A stretch of DNA of 50,233 bases from Christensenellaceae bacterium (GCA_017523755.1 JAFWWA010000060.1:1-50233); one strand, 5' to 3'. Positions 32,813-41,485 are shown, numbered from the stretch's first letter. The notes: generated from the letters alone by a model not told the origin. Numbers and translations: made by a program.

Positions 32813-33847
32813 ATGAGAACGATAATAGTAGACAAAGACGGAAAGATCTCCTTTAAGGAGATACCGATGCCTGAATATACATCAAAGCAGGCACTTGTAA
32901 AAATCATAGCATGCGGTATATGCAACGGTACGGACGCCAAGCTGATCCACAGGAAATTCAAAGGAGTTCCCCTGTCCGAATATCCCCTGATGCTGGGCCA
33001 CGAAGGCGTGGGTGAAGTCATAGCTGTCGGCAGCGAAGTAACGAGCTACAAGCTCGGGGACAAAGTCCTCCTGCCTTTCGTCGACGCGGATCCCGAAGTG
33101 CATGGCGACCTTAAATCCTACTGGGGAGCTTACAGCGAATATGCAGTTGTCCATGACGTAAAGGCATATCCTGAGGGAGAGGCGCCCGAATGCGCATATG
33201 CACAGACGGTCGTGCCTGAAGACATAGACCCTGTCGATGCCTCCATGATAGTCACTTTGAGGGAAGTCCTGAGCTCCATAAAGAGATTCGGGATAGGCGC
33301 AGGAGACAGCGTGGCTGTATTCGGATGCGGACCTGTAGGACTTACCTTCATAAAGTTCATGAAGCTCCTCGGAGTCGGTCCTATCATTGCTTTCGATATA
33401 GTCGAAAAGAAGCTTAAGGACGCAAAAAAGAACGGGGCTGACTATGTATTCAACAGCAACGACGACCCTGTAAGAGACGTAAGGAGCATATGCCCCGGCG
33501 GAGTGAGATTCGTGCTTGATGCCGTAGGCCTTACATCGCTCATCAACCTGTCCATGGAACTCGTCAACGATCAGGGAAAGATGTGCTGCTACGGGATAGC
33601 GCCTGTAACAAGCATGAACATCGACTGGGAAAAGGCGCCGTACAACTGGGGGCTCCAGTTCCAGCAGTTCCCATCCAAGGTCGAGGAAGGCGAAGCCAAC
33701 GATCAGATCATAAGCTGGATCCATGATGGGACGATCGATCTGAAGGATTACATATCCGATTATTTCGATTTCGACGATTCGCTGAAAGCCTTTGAAAAGC
33801 TTGAGAAGAGAGAGATCGCCAAAAAAGGCATCATCGTTTACAGATAA
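32813..33847 (+). CDS. Zinc-dependent medium-chain alcohol/polyol dehydrogenase
   Basis: 344 residues. The catalytic-zinc region has Cys34 or Cys37 (IIACGICNGTD) and GHEGVG (62-67). The Rossmann motif is FGCGPVG (~170). The four-Cys structural-zinc lobe normally at ~90-110 is absent: that stretch reads VDADPEVHGD. An Asp/Glu-type catalytic site plus lack of the structural zinc fits sorbitol-dehydrogenase-like members. Fourth gene of the deoC operon, 21 bp after the kinase with a CTGGAGA SD. It probably oxidises the sugar or polyol entering this pathway. Confidence 0.88.
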   Translation: MRTIIVDKDGKISFKEIPMPEYTSKQALVKIIACGICNGTDAKLIHRKFKGVPLSEYPLMLGHEGVGEVIAVGSEVTSYKLGDKVLLPFVDADPEVHGDLKSYWGAYSEYAVVHDVKAYPEGEAPECAYAQTVVPEDIDPVDASMIVTLREVLSSIKRFGIGAGDSVAVFGCGPVGLTFIKFMKLLGVGPIIAFDIVEKKLKDAKKNGADYVFNSNDDPVRDVRSICPGGVRFVLDAVGLTSLINLSMELVNDQGKMCCYGIAPVTSMNIDWEKAPYNWGLQFQQFPSKVEEGEANDQIISWIHDGTIDLKDYISDYFDFDDSLKAFEKLEKREIAKKGIIVYR

Positions 33848-33861
33848 CAGAAAACTGAGAC

Positions 33862-33904
33862 AGAAAACAGTCTGCGCTTTAGTGCGCAGACTGTTTTCTT
33901 TTTC
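33862..33904 (+). terminator. Intrinsic terminator of the deoC operon
   Basis: A perfect 16-bp stem (33862-33877 with 33884-33899), loop TTTAGT, ending in TTTTC. It lies 15 bp after the dehydrogenase stop. Confidence 0.9.
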
Positions 33905-33908
33905 CATA

Positions 33909-34437
33909 TCATTTTTTCAAAATGTACTTGTCTACCCTCACCGGAGCTTCAAAGCCCCAGCCCTCCGTAAGATCCTTCCATTTTGCCTCAAACCCGTTTT
34001 TTATAAGGACTGAACCGGAGTCTTTATTCTCAGTCATCACATGTGCCGTGATCTTTCTAACATCCGTCTTATTGAAAAGATACTGCTTTAACGCATCCAC
34101 TGTCTCCGTAGTGTATCCGTTTTTCCAGTATTCCTTAAGGAATCTGTACCCGATGGACGCCTTCTCCTTTTCAGGCTAATAGTTGTAGATCTTGGCTATC
34201 CCTATCACAGCTTCATCTCCGTCTTTAATGACTACGGAAAGAAGGATCGAATCCACCGTATCAAAGCATTCCTTTTTCCGACCTTCTTATGACTTCACCT
34301 TTGTCATCATATCTTTTCTCATACAGGAAGGCAGGCAGGAATCTGTATACTTCCTCTTCATCTGTGAGCTTTTCAAGAACCCTGGCATCACCGGGTTCCA
34401 TCTTTCTTATTAATAGTCTTCTGCTGCTGATATAAGG
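33909..34437 (-). pseudogene. Broken RimJ/RimL-type GNAT acetyltransferase
   Basis: Read on the minus strand, a GNAT protein starts with RRLLIRKMEPGDARVLEKL (just upstream of ATG 34401). It continues to IRRSEK, then shifts frame at a five-A run (+ strand 34271-34280) and hits TGA at 34261. In the neighbouring frame it goes on as ECFDTVDSILLSVVIKDGDEA to KIYNY, where an in-frame TAG (34176-34178) interrupts. It resumes through IGYRFLKEYWKNGYTTE to the last codon. Both lesions lie within otherwise well-conserved GNAT sequence. No ATG precedes the LLIRK motif before an upstream TAA at 34438. Not functional. Confidence 0.85.
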
Positions 34438-34478
34438 TTATGAACCGAACAGCTTATGTCTCTTCTGCATGATGACTG

Positions 34479-35381
34479 TCAGAAATTCCTCAGATGTATG
34501 ACTGATGGATCGAAGCTCTTTGTATCCCTGACGCCCGTGAAGGCCATCGCTCCCTTAAGTTCCCTTGTCATCTCGGTTATCCTGTCTGCGACCCCTTCTG
34601 CGCCTTGTTCCTTCAGTATTGGCATAAGGTGCTTCCCTACACTCACCGCATCGGCTCCAAGTGCCATTGCCTTATACACGTCAAGACCCGAAGCGACCGT
34701 ACAGTCCACGAATATGGTGAGGTCTTTACCTACGGCTTTCCTTATCTCAGGAAGCACCATGAGAGGGGGTACGGCGTATCTCAGCCTTCCGGCATGGTGC
34801 GATACTACTATACCCTTTATTCCTATATCCCTGCAGATAAGCGCGTCTCTTACGCTTAAGACCCCTTTTATAACAAAAGGTAGATCGGTAAGGCCTATAT
34901 ATTCCTTCATCCTGTCAAGGCTCTTTACTGACATCAGTTCGCCTACCACGACATCCGGATCCCCGTTCCTGTCAAAAACATGATCGATATCGATACCTAC
35001 AGCGATGGCTCCCCTCTCCTTGGCCCTAAGTATCTGCTTTTAAACCTTGCTCTCATCGGCATAGGGCTTTACGATCCTGACGGTTTTTGCTTCGACAGAC
35101 ATCACCTCATCGAAGCCCTCCTCTTCGGACATCCCTATAAAATGCATGGCACCCGCAAGAAGTGCTCCCCTGGCGTATGCCTGCATCTGGCTCTCCACAT
35201 TAGGCTCCACGATATCACCCAGATGTGAGAGCGCAGCCGTAGTTATCGGAGTATCAAATCTGTGCCCGAATATCTCTGTCGAAGTATCTGGTACTACGCT
35301 TCCCATAAGCCTCTCCTCAAGGAGCAGCTTCTCAAAAAAATCCCTTGTTATGGCATTGGCGTCTGAAAATGTCTTATCCAT
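34479..35381 (-). pseudogene. FMN-dependent alpha-hydroxy-acid dehydrogenase with internal stop
   Basis: A single frame of ~300 codons starts at ATG 35381 and is interrupted only by TAA at 35040-35042 (after YADESKV). It resumes in the same frame as KQILRAKERGAIAVGIDIDHVFD and ends at 34479. Family features: GSVVPDTSTEIFG and AALSHLGD near the start, catalytic-site IKGV, the SHHAGR loop (usually S-N-H-G-x-R) and VDCTVASGLDVYKAMALGAD phosphate-binding region, as in lactate/glycolate-oxidase relatives. TAA is not a recoding codon for Sec or Pyl, so this is a nonsense mutation. A re-start at ATG 34949 would lack the FMN-binding first half. Confidence 0.85.
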
Positions 35382-35520
35382 ATTTATGTCTCTCTTTCAG
35401 AATGTGTTTTTCCCGACAGTGCAATTATATCACTTTTTACACACCTGAAAAAACATCCGTGCCTGTTGAGGTTTCAGTTTTATTAAAGACTTATGCTTTA
35501 TGGATAATACCATAAGAAAC

Positions 35521-35557
35521 AAAAAAACGCTCCCCGCATGTTTAACGCAGGAAGCGT
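35521..35557 (-). terminator. Intrinsic terminator of the four-domain cystatin-like lipoprotein
   Basis: An 11-bp stem (35527-35537 with 35547-35557, two G-U pairs) with seven U on the minus strand (35521-35527). It lies 31 bp past the stop codon. Confidence 0.8.
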
Positions 35558-35587
35558 CCCTGTTTCATTTCAGGAATCTCTGTTCAT

Positions 35588-37192
35588 CTACTTTTCAATG
35601 AAGTCGATGATATCCGTAACGCTTATATTGCCATCCTGATCTTCATAGATATATACGAATCCGTAATCCTTGGAAGGATCTGCAGTTACTTTCTCCTTCT
35701 CGCAGAAGAAGCAGTAATTAGTGCCTGAAGCTTTCTGTTCGCTTACAAGCGCCACCGGTACAAGATCGATCCCAAGATGTGAACCTGTAGCGGCTTCAAA
35801 CACCTTTTTGAGTCCGTCCGTGATTTCCGCATGTTCACTGGTCGTCCATCCTCCCATAGGCATAGCTGTGTATGTCCTGACTTCAGACATGAATACATCT
35901 GTGACCTTTACGTTCCCGTCAGGATCTTCATACACGACCACTATCGAATATATATCATTCGCCCCCGGTGCAGACATCGACGTCTCGCAGAGCACTGCAT
36001 GATTCGTCCCGGCAACAGCCTGTGTTCCTATATATGCGACGGGATTGTATCTTACTCCTACTGTTTTATCAGCTATCTTTTTGAACAGTTTCTTCACCTT
36101 ATCCGTTATCTCAGGCGAACCCGGCTTTGTCCACGCTCCCGGCTTCTTTGTCGGCTTCGGTGTCGGCTCTGGAGTCGGCTCTGGAGTCGGCTCAGGCGTC
36201 GGCTTCGGAGTCGGTTCTGGTGTCGGCTTCGGAGTCGGTTCGGGCGTCGGTTTCGGAGTTGGTGTAGGTGTCGGCTTCGGAGTCGGTTCGGGCGTCGGCT
36301 CTGGCGTCGGTGTGGGCGTCGGCTCCGGCGTAGGTGTGGGTGTCGGTGTCGGTGTCGGGGTCGGCGTCGGCTCCGGCGTAGGTGTGGGTGTCGGTGTCGG
36401 GGTCGGCGTCGGTGTAGGTGTAGGCGTCGGCTCCGGCTCAGGTATCTCTCCGCCCGGAGGCAGAGTATCATCCTCAAAGTCGACAACCTCGTCAAGCTTG
36501 TACTTTCCGTCATTCTCTCTTGTGATATACAGGAAAGAATACCCCTTTTCTGTATCAGGAGCCACTACCTGCGACTCCGCAACTATGCAGAAGCTCAGGC
36601 CCGACCCTACTTTTTGCCCTGTCACGGCAACAGGAGTATAGTCAACGCCAAGAAGCTCTTCAGTGACTTCTTCAAAGGCTTTGAGAAGCTCAGGCGTCAG
36701 AGTGGGATCCTCTGTCTGTTCCCATCCCTCGCCATCCATTCCTGTAGGCACTTTCGAACGTGATATATCTATGATCCTCACGCTCCCATCCTCTTCATAG
36801 AGGTATGTAAGAGCGTATGTCTCTATTGCGCCTGGGTATACAAGCTTTGACCTGCACAGGAAAGTATGGACTGTACCTGCAATCACCTGACTTCCGAGAT
36901 ATGCGACTGGGGTATAGCCTACTCCTATGAGCTTGCTGAATCCTTTGTTGAATATATGCATCGCCTCGTCCGTAAGAACAGGTGATTCAGCGGTCTCCCA
37001 GTCTTCAGGAACGATCTCCTCGTCTTCGTCACCGCCTTCGGGTTCGGGTGCGACATCGGGCTCTTCGGTCTTTTCAGGGGCCGGTGCCTCTGTCACGTCA
37101 GGAACTTCTGGTTCTTCTTTTTTCTTCTGGCAGGAAGAAAAAGCTCCGGTGAGCATGATCATACATAATAAAGCCGCTATGATTCTTTTCAT
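35588..37192 (-). CDS. Lipoprotein with four cystatin-like repeats and a Pro-Thr linker
   Basis: 534 residues from ATG 37192 (GGGGG SD six bases upstream). Signal peptide with a lipobox-like FSSC (Cys21), then an acidic tether (~23-64). Four ~80-residue repeats: ~65-145, 157-240, 354-440, 448-534. Each has a Trp-containing N-terminus, an amphipathic helix, YxPVAYLG or similar, then a hairpin loop: QVIAG (102-106), QKVGSG (193-198), QAVAGTNH (391-398), QKASGTNY (486-493). It ends with Y-x-L-V-x-YEDxDGNV. The loop matches the QxVxG inhibitory loop of eukaryotic cystatins. A ~100-residue (E/K)PTP linker separates repeats 1-2 from 3-4. Candidate surface cysteine-protease inhibitor (inference). 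Related to the two-repeat protein at 45640. Confidence 0.75.
   Translation of the reverse strand: MKRIIAALLCMIMLTGAFSSCQKKKEEPEVPDVTEAPAPEKTEEPDVAPEPEGGDEDEEIVPEDWETAESPVLTDEAMHIFNKGFSKLIGVGYTPVAYLGSQVIAGTVHTFLCRSKLVYPGAIETYALTYLYEEDGSVRIIDISRSKVPTGMDGEGWEQTEDPTLTPELLKAFEEVTEELLGVDYTPVAVTGQKVGSGLSFCIVAESQVVAPDTEKGYSFLYITRENDGKYKLDEVVDFEDDTLPPGGEIPEPEPTPTPTPTPTPTPTPTPTPEPTPTPTPTPTPTPTPEPTPTPTPEPTPEPTPKPTPTPTPKPTPEPTPKPTPEPTPKPTPEPTPEPTPEPTPKPTKKPGAWTKPGSPEITDKVKKLFKKIADKTVGVRYNPVAYIGTQAVAGTNHAVLCETSMSAPGANDIYSIVVVYEDPDGNVKVTDVFMSEVRTYTAMPMGGWTTSEHAEITDGLKKVFEAATGSHLGIDLVPVALVSEQKASGTNYCFFCEKEKVTADPSKDYGFVYIYEDQDGNISVTDIIDFIEK
36143..36442 (-). repeat. Pro-Thr(-Glu/Lys) linker coding repeat
   Basis: About 50 near-identical hexanucleotide units encode PT, EPT and KPT between cystatin-like repeats 2 and 3 (residues ~251-350). 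Such tracts are extended, often glycosylated spacers in surface proteins. The DNA repeat is prone to length change by slippage. Confidence 0.9.
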
Positions 37193-37321
37193 TGTCAACC
37201 CCCTATAACTGTGATCCTGCATTACGCAAAATACACGCTAAAGATATCATATTTTGAATACTAAAAAAAGATTTTTAAGGTCCGTTATGATATATTTATA
37301 TGGAAAAAGGGGGTTCTTGTA

Positions 37322-37795
37322 ATGCAGAAAACCAACGCCATGCGCATACTTGATTCAAAGAAGATCGCTTATACTGTGACCGAATACGATACTGATGACG
37401 GAAAAATAGATGGGGTATCCGTAGCCGCAAAGGTCGGAAGGGATCCTTCTGTCGTATATAAGACGCTGGTGACCCGGTCTCAGAGAGAAATAATAGTATT
37501 CGTTATCCCGGTAAACTGCGAGCTTGATCTTAAAAAGGCGGCAAGATGCTCAGGCAGAAAAAGCATAGAAATGCTCCCATTAAAACAACTTTTCCCAACT
37601 ACAGGTTATATCCACGGAGGATGCACTGCTCTGGGGATGAAAAAGAACTTCCCAGTTTATCTTGAGGAAACTGCAATACTGAGCTCCGAGATCACAGTGA
37701 GCGCCGGAAAAGTCGGCATGCAGATCACTCTTGATACCGATGACTATATCACGGCCAGCGGTGCTGTTACGGGAGACCTTATACGGGACGACTGA
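37322..37795 (+). CDS. ybaK: YbaK/EbsC-type aminoacyl-tRNA deacylase
   Basis: 157 residues, matching the Cys-tRNA(Pro) deacylase YbaK. Features are the N-terminal KTNAMRILDSKKIAY, the core KVGRDPSVVYKTLVT (~38-52, with the catalytic Lys47) and GGCTALGMKK (~99-108). It hydrolyses cysteine from mischarged tRNA-Pro in the cytosol. Monocistronic, divergent from the cystatin-like lipoprotein gene. The SD is a G-run eight bases before the ATG. Confidence 0.93.
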   Translation: MQKTNAMRILDSKKIAYTVTEYDTDDGKIDGVSVAAKVGRDPSVVYKTLVTRSQREIIVFVIPVNCELDLKKAARCSGRKSIEMLPLKQLFPTTGYIHGGCTALGMKKNFPVYLEETAILSSEITVSAGKVGMQITLDTDDYITASGAVTGDLIRDD

Positions 37796-37815
37796 GGACT
37801 GACAGTAAATAGAAT

Positions 37816-37842
37816 AAAAGCAGGAACAATGCCTGCTTTTTT
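37816..37842. terminator. Terminator between ybaK and the LRR gene
   Basis: AAAAGCAGG, loop AACAATG, CCTGCTTTT then TT. The A-rich left flank lets it serve the convergent zinc/LRR operon as well. Confidence 0.8.
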
Positions 37843-37878
37843 ATTTCACCTGCCGTCAGGCAGATATCTTCCATGTAT

Positions 37879-38370
37879 TCATCCTTGATTCAGCTCTTTT
37901 GACATGAACGCTTCAGGACTGATCCATGTGTTGCTGCCATGGATGAATTCCCTTATATTGACGCAGCCTGCAAACGCCCAGGCCTGGACCCTAAGAAGGC
38001 TGTCGTTTAACACTACCTTTTTTAGCCTGATACAGTCCTTGAAGGCAAACGGCGGTATCGTCGTCACATGCTCCGGGAGCACAATCTCCTCCAGGCCGCA
38101 TCTTATAAATGTTTTTCCCCAAAGATGGACAAGATCTCTAGGGAGCTTTAAATGGCTCATCCCAGTAAGACCATCGAACACGAATTCCCCGAGATCGGTG
38201 ACCGTATCGGGAATGCTTACAGAGCGTATCTCCTTATGATCCCTGAAGAGGCAGTCATAGATCACTGTTATGTTCCTGTCTGCAGGTATAACGACATGTT
38301 CTTCATCTCCTCTGTAGCCCATTACGGCAAATGTGCCGTCTTCAAGAAGCCTGTAGGTGAATTCCTGCAT
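37879..38370 (-). CDS. Short BspA-type leucine-rich-repeat protein
   Basis: 163 residues from ATG 38370 (AGGAG six bases upstream); an earlier ATG at 38376 sits on the SD itself. An N-terminal FTYRLLEDGTFAVMGYRGDEEHVVIPA is followed by about four LRR_5-type repeats (SIPDTVTDLGEFVFDGL, LKLPRDLVHLWGKTFIRC, VLPEHVTTIPPFAFKDC, VLNDSLLRVQAWAFAGC). BspA-like proteins are usually exported, but this one has no signal peptide. It begins nine bases after the OB-like lipoprotein gene, at the tail of the zinc operon. Binding partner unknown. Confidence 0.8.
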   Translation of the reverse strand: MQEFTYRLLEDGTFAVMGYRGDEEHVVIPADRNITVIYDCLFRDHKEIRSVSIPDTVTDLGEFVFDGLTGMSHLKLPRDLVHLWGKTFIRCGLEEIVLPEHVTTIPPFAFKDCIRLKKVVLNDSLLRVQAWAFAGCVNIREFIHGSNTWISPEAFMSKELNQG

Positions 38371-38379
38371 GTGCATCTC

Positions 38380-38937
38380 CTAATTCAGCCACTCTGCATC
38401 CCTTAGGGTGCAGTACTGCTGTTCGCCTTCGTAATATGTATCAAAAACGCCCTCTATCACAACATAATCCCCTTTTTCCGGGTAGTCGCCCGGCATATCG
38501 TATCCGTCGTCAAGGATGAATTCTATCCCCTGCGAGCAGCACGCAGTAGCATCCTGTATTATGCAGGAATAATATACGTTCCCGGTGGAATCGTCTTTGA
38601 ATATATAGCACTCTCCGCCCATTTTTATCGTTTTGCCGACATAGTCCTCAGGTGAGACCATCATATCGTACACTTCCCCGTAGACCATGGTGCTGGATAG
38701 TGCAGTCAGGTCAACATCTGCATTCCCGCTCTTTTTGACCGGTATTTTATTCACTGCTGTCCCTTCTCCTGTCACGCCTGTGCCGTCTGCCACATCATCT
38801 TCCGAACCGGTCTTTTCTTCAAGCACATCGGACACCGAGACCGTATCCTTCTTTCTTGCCGAAGCGCTTTTTTCATAGCATGAAGCGGTGCATATCATCA
38901 TTAGCACAGCCAGAATAATAAGAAGCGTCTTTTTCAA
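38380..38937 (-). CDS. OB-like lipoprotein in the zinc-uptake operon
   Basis: 185 residues from a TTG start at 38937, which overlaps the TGA of the znuB-type gene; GAGGAGG (38947-38953) lies nine bases upstream. Hydrophobic signal and TASC lipobox (Cys ~20), then a disordered tether to ~80. The C-terminal ~105 residues (VYGEVYDMMVSPEDYVGKTI to TLRDAEW) look like an OB-type barrel, with QDATACCSQGIEFIL in the middle. The Cys-Cys and its surroundings resemble the C-terminal domain of YcgQ/TIGR03943 (DUF1980) proteins, which are linked to zinc. A zinc-handling surface protein is the best inference. Not a member I can name. Confidence 0.7.
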   Translation of the reverse strand: MKKTLLIILAVLMMICTASCYEKSASARKKDTVSVSDVLEEKTGSEDDVADGTGVTGEGTAVNKIPVKKSGNADVDLTALSSTMVYGEVYDMMVSPEDYVGKTIKMGGECYIFKDDSTGNVYYSCIIQDATACCSQGIEFILDDGYDMPGDYPEKGDYVVIEGVFDTYYEGEQQYCTLRDAEWLN

Positions 38938-39779
38938 ACCGCGGTACCTCCTCTTACCTTTCCTATTATCATGCATACTATGAACGCGGCAGCGTCTGCC
39001 GCTACTATCGTGGAACCTACCGGCGTCCCTGCCAGTATCGATATCACGATCCCCAAGAATGCACATATGACCGAAAGCACGGCTGAGAAGACCGTTACAT
39101 CCCTGAAGTTCCCGAATAGTCTCATAGCGGAAAGCGCCGGGAATATCACGAGCGCTGAAATGAGCAGCGAACCGACCAGATTCATGGCAAGCACTATGAT
39201 GACTGCCGTCATGACCGCTATAAGGAGATTGATCCTTCCCGCATCAGTGCCAGCAGCCTTCGAAAAATCCTCGTCGAAAGTCACAGCGAATATCCTGTTG
39301 TAGAACAGTATGAAAATAACGATAACTATCACTGACAGCACACAGCTTATTATAACGTCCCGTACTGACAGGGTCAGTATCAAGGTAGAGCCAAAAAGCG
39401 TGCTGCATACGTCGCCCGAAAGGTTCGATGATGTTGAGAAAATGTTCATAAGTAGATATCCGAATGCGAGCGATCCGACAGATATCATTGCTATCATGGC
39501 GTCTCCCTTGATCTTAGCGTTCCTTCCGGTCATGAGCATCAGTACAGCACTTATGACGGTGACCGGGAGCACTATCAAAAGCTCATTCGTAAGCCCCAGC
39601 ACACCGGCGACGGCCATAGCTCCGAAAGCCACATGGGAAAGTCCGTCCCCTATATATGAGAAACGTTTAAGCACAAGCGTCACACCGAGAAGCGATGAGC
39701 ACAGCGCTATCATCACCCCGACTATCAGGGCATATGTTACGAACGGATACCTCAGATACATTATGAGTTTGTCTATCAT
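38934..39779 (-). CDS. znuB: Zinc/manganese ABC transporter permease
   Basis: 281 residues, about eight membrane helices, ABC-3 family: GDGLSHVAFGAMAVAGVLG near residue 34-52 and LVGSLLISALVIFPALSAMRL (~200-220). It forms the membrane channel with the ATPase, whose stop overlaps its start by 4 bp. Under the zur promoter at 41938-41966. Confidence 0.9.
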   Translation of the reverse strand: MIDKLIMYLRYPFVTYALIVGVMIALCSSLLGVTLVLKRFSYIGDGLSHVAFGAMAVAGVLGLTNELLIVLPVTVISAVLMLMTGRNAKIKGDAMIAMISVGSLAFGYLLMNIFSTSSNLSGDVCSTLFGSTLILTLSVRDVIISCVLSVIVIVIFILFYNRIFAVTFDEDFSKAAGTDAGRINLLIAVMTAVIIVLAMNLVGSLLISALVIFPALSAMRLFGNFRDVTVFSAVLSVICAFLGIVISILAGTPVGSTIVAADAAAFIVCMIIGKVRGGTAV

Positions 39780-40486
39780 ACCTGCACCTCCGTCACTCCC
39801 GCGGTGAACATGCGTCCTAAAGGACTCGCAAGATATTCGTCACAGGTCCCAAAGAATGTCATGTCCCCTATATGAAGTATATGGGTCGCGTATTTGAGCG
39901 CCTGTCCTATATCATGAGATATCATCATAATGGTCGTGCCGTTCCTGTTAAGGTCAGAGATTACCTGATACATCTCCTTAGTCACGATCGGGTCGAGACC
40001 TGACACTGGCTCATCAAGGAGCAGGAGCTTCCCTGCTGCGGTAAGCGCTCTGGCAAGAAGCACCCTCTGCTGCTGCCCTCCGGACAGTTCTCTGTAGCTT
40101 CTTTTTGAGAGTTCCGCTATGTCCAGGCGCTCCATATTCCTCAGAGCCTCTTCCTTCTCATATTTTCTGTAGAAGGGTCTCATACCCGCCTTTGCCTGCA
40201 GCCCTGAAAAAACGATCTCCCTTACCGAAGCCGGAAAATCCCTCTGTATATCAGTCTGCTGTGGCAGATACCCTATCTCATTTTTCCTGATACCGTCGCC
40301 GAAAACGATCTCTCCCGAATAAGGCTGCTGGAGCCCGAGCAGAGTCTTCATGAGAGTAGTCTTTCCTGAGCCGTTCTCACCGACTATGCAGAGATAATCC
40401 CCTTCGTTTACGGTAAATCCTATGTTTTCCGCAATGATCTTCCTGTCATACGCCAGGACAAGATCCTTAACCGTCAAAAATGCCAA
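39776..40486 (-). CDS. znuC: Zinc/manganese ABC transporter ATPase
   Basis: 236 residues. Walker A GENGSGKTT, signature LSGGQQQR, Walker B LLLDEPVSGLD, H-loop ISHDI. It begins right after the binding-protein gene's stop (0 bp gap) and overlaps the permease gene. Energises metal import. Confidence 0.92.
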   Translation of the reverse strand: MAFLTVKDLVLAYDRKIIAENIGFTVNEGDYLCIVGENGSGKTTLMKTLLGLQQPYSGEIVFGDGIRKNEIGYLPQQTDIQRDFPASVREIVFSGLQAKAGMRPFYRKYEKEEALRNMERLDIAELSKRSYRELSGGQQQRVLLARALTAAGKLLLLDEPVSGLDPIVTKEMYQVISDLNRNGTTIMMISHDIGQALKYATHILHIGDMTFFGTCDEYLASPLGRMFTAGVTEVQV

Positions 40487-41485
40487 TTAACCCGTCACCT
40501 CTATCCCGAGAGCTTTCTTTATAACATCAAGATCATGTTCCATGATAGTAAGATAATCAGCTCCTCCTGCTATATCCTTACTGTCTACAGACTGCATCGA
40601 GTCGATACGGAGTATACTGACTCCTTCCTTACCCGAATCCCTGATCACCGTTTCAGCGATCCTGCCGTCAGAGCCTTCAAGTACTATCACACTGTCAAGA
40701 CTAAGCTCATTTATCTTGTCTGACAGGAATGCTATCGTTTCGAAACTTGCCTCTGTCTCAGCTGAGCAACCTGTAAAAGCTGCGTAATAATCAAGGCCAT
40801 AGTCTTCTGTCAGATACCTGAACGGGAATCTGTCCGCAAACAGCAAAGTATTTCTCTTTGCTGTTTCGAGGGAGGCCTTAAAGCGTTCGTCGAGCCCCGT
40901 AAGGGCTTTTTCGAATATTTCTTTGTTTTCCTCGTATTTCTTGCTGTTTTCCGGGTAGGCAAGCGAAAGTGCATCAGCGATGCTGTCTGCAAATAAGGCG
41001 GCATTCCTGAGTGATAGCCACACATGTTCATCAGGAGCCTCTTCCTCCTCTTGCTCCTCTTGCTGCATACCTTCCTTCAGTTCTTCGGCAAGAGCGTTTT
41101 CACCCAGTATATCGACAAGGCTGATGACCTTCATATCCTTGTTCGACGCTTCAGACAGGATATCGTCTGTCCACTTGTCCGACTCTCCTCCCACATATAT
41201 GAAGATATCGCATGAAGAGATCTTGAGTATATCGTCAGCAGAAGGCTGGAAACTGTGGAGATCCACTCCCTCGTCAAGAAGCAGCGTCAATTCGATGTCG
41301 CCCGGGTCATCCCCTATTATCGTCTTCGTCCAGTCATAGATCGGAAATATCGTACATACTACGGAGATCCCTTTTCTGTCATCCCCTGCATTTCCGCAGC
41401 CTGACAGATCAAGACACATCATCATTACAGCAATAAGTATTGCAAAGAGCCTTATAACGGGCCGTTTAGAATAATTATTATTCAT
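40487..41485 (-). CDS. znuA: Zinc ABC transporter substrate-binding lipoprotein
   Basis: 332 residues from ATG 41485, which overlaps the regulator's TGA by one base and has AGGAGG. Signal with lipobox LSGC (Cys30). Cluster A-1 binding-protein fold: His77 (VDLHSFQPS) and His154 (DEHVWLS) are two metal ligands. An acidic EEQEEEEAPDEH loop replaces the usual His-rich loop. Where ZnuA normally has a third His before the YF segment, the sequence reads FADRFPFRYL. That could alter affinity or metal choice. GCSAETEAS follows. Zinc is inferred from the adjacent Zur-like gene. Confidence 0.9.
   Translation of the reverse strand: MNNNYSKRPVIRLFAILIAVMMMCLDLSGCGNAGDDRKGISVVCTIFPIYDWTKTIIGDDPGDIELTLLLDEGVDLHSFQPSADDILKISSCDIFIYVGGESDKWTDDILSEASNKDMKVISLVDILGENALAEELKEGMQQEEQEEEEAPDEHVWLSLRNAALFADSIADALSLAYPENSKKYEENKEIFEKALTGLDERFKASLETAKRNTLLFADRFPFRYLTEDYGLDYYAAFTGCSAETEASFETIAFLSDKINELSLDSVIVLEGSDGRIAETVIRDSGKEGVSILRIDSMQSVDSKDIAGGADYLTIMEHDLDVIKKALGIEVTG

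Noticed and set aside
34176..34178. Pyrrolysine read-through of the TAG in the GNAT gene
   Set aside because: The same gene also carries a frameshift and lacks a start codon, so decay is simpler.
35040..35042. Recoding (selenocysteine or pyrrolysine) at the internal stop of the FMN dehydrogenase
   Set aside because: The codon is TAA, which is used by neither system, and no catalytic residue is expected at that position.
36143..36442. Possible CRISPR-like or satellite array
   Set aside because: Units are six bases with no spacers and lie inside a coding frame as a PT linker.
35831..36763. Arg-rich and Gly-Val-rich long frames across the PT repeat
   Set aside because: The hexanucleotide repeat is open in several frames. 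Only the minus-strand lipoprotein has a signal peptide, conserved domains and an SD.
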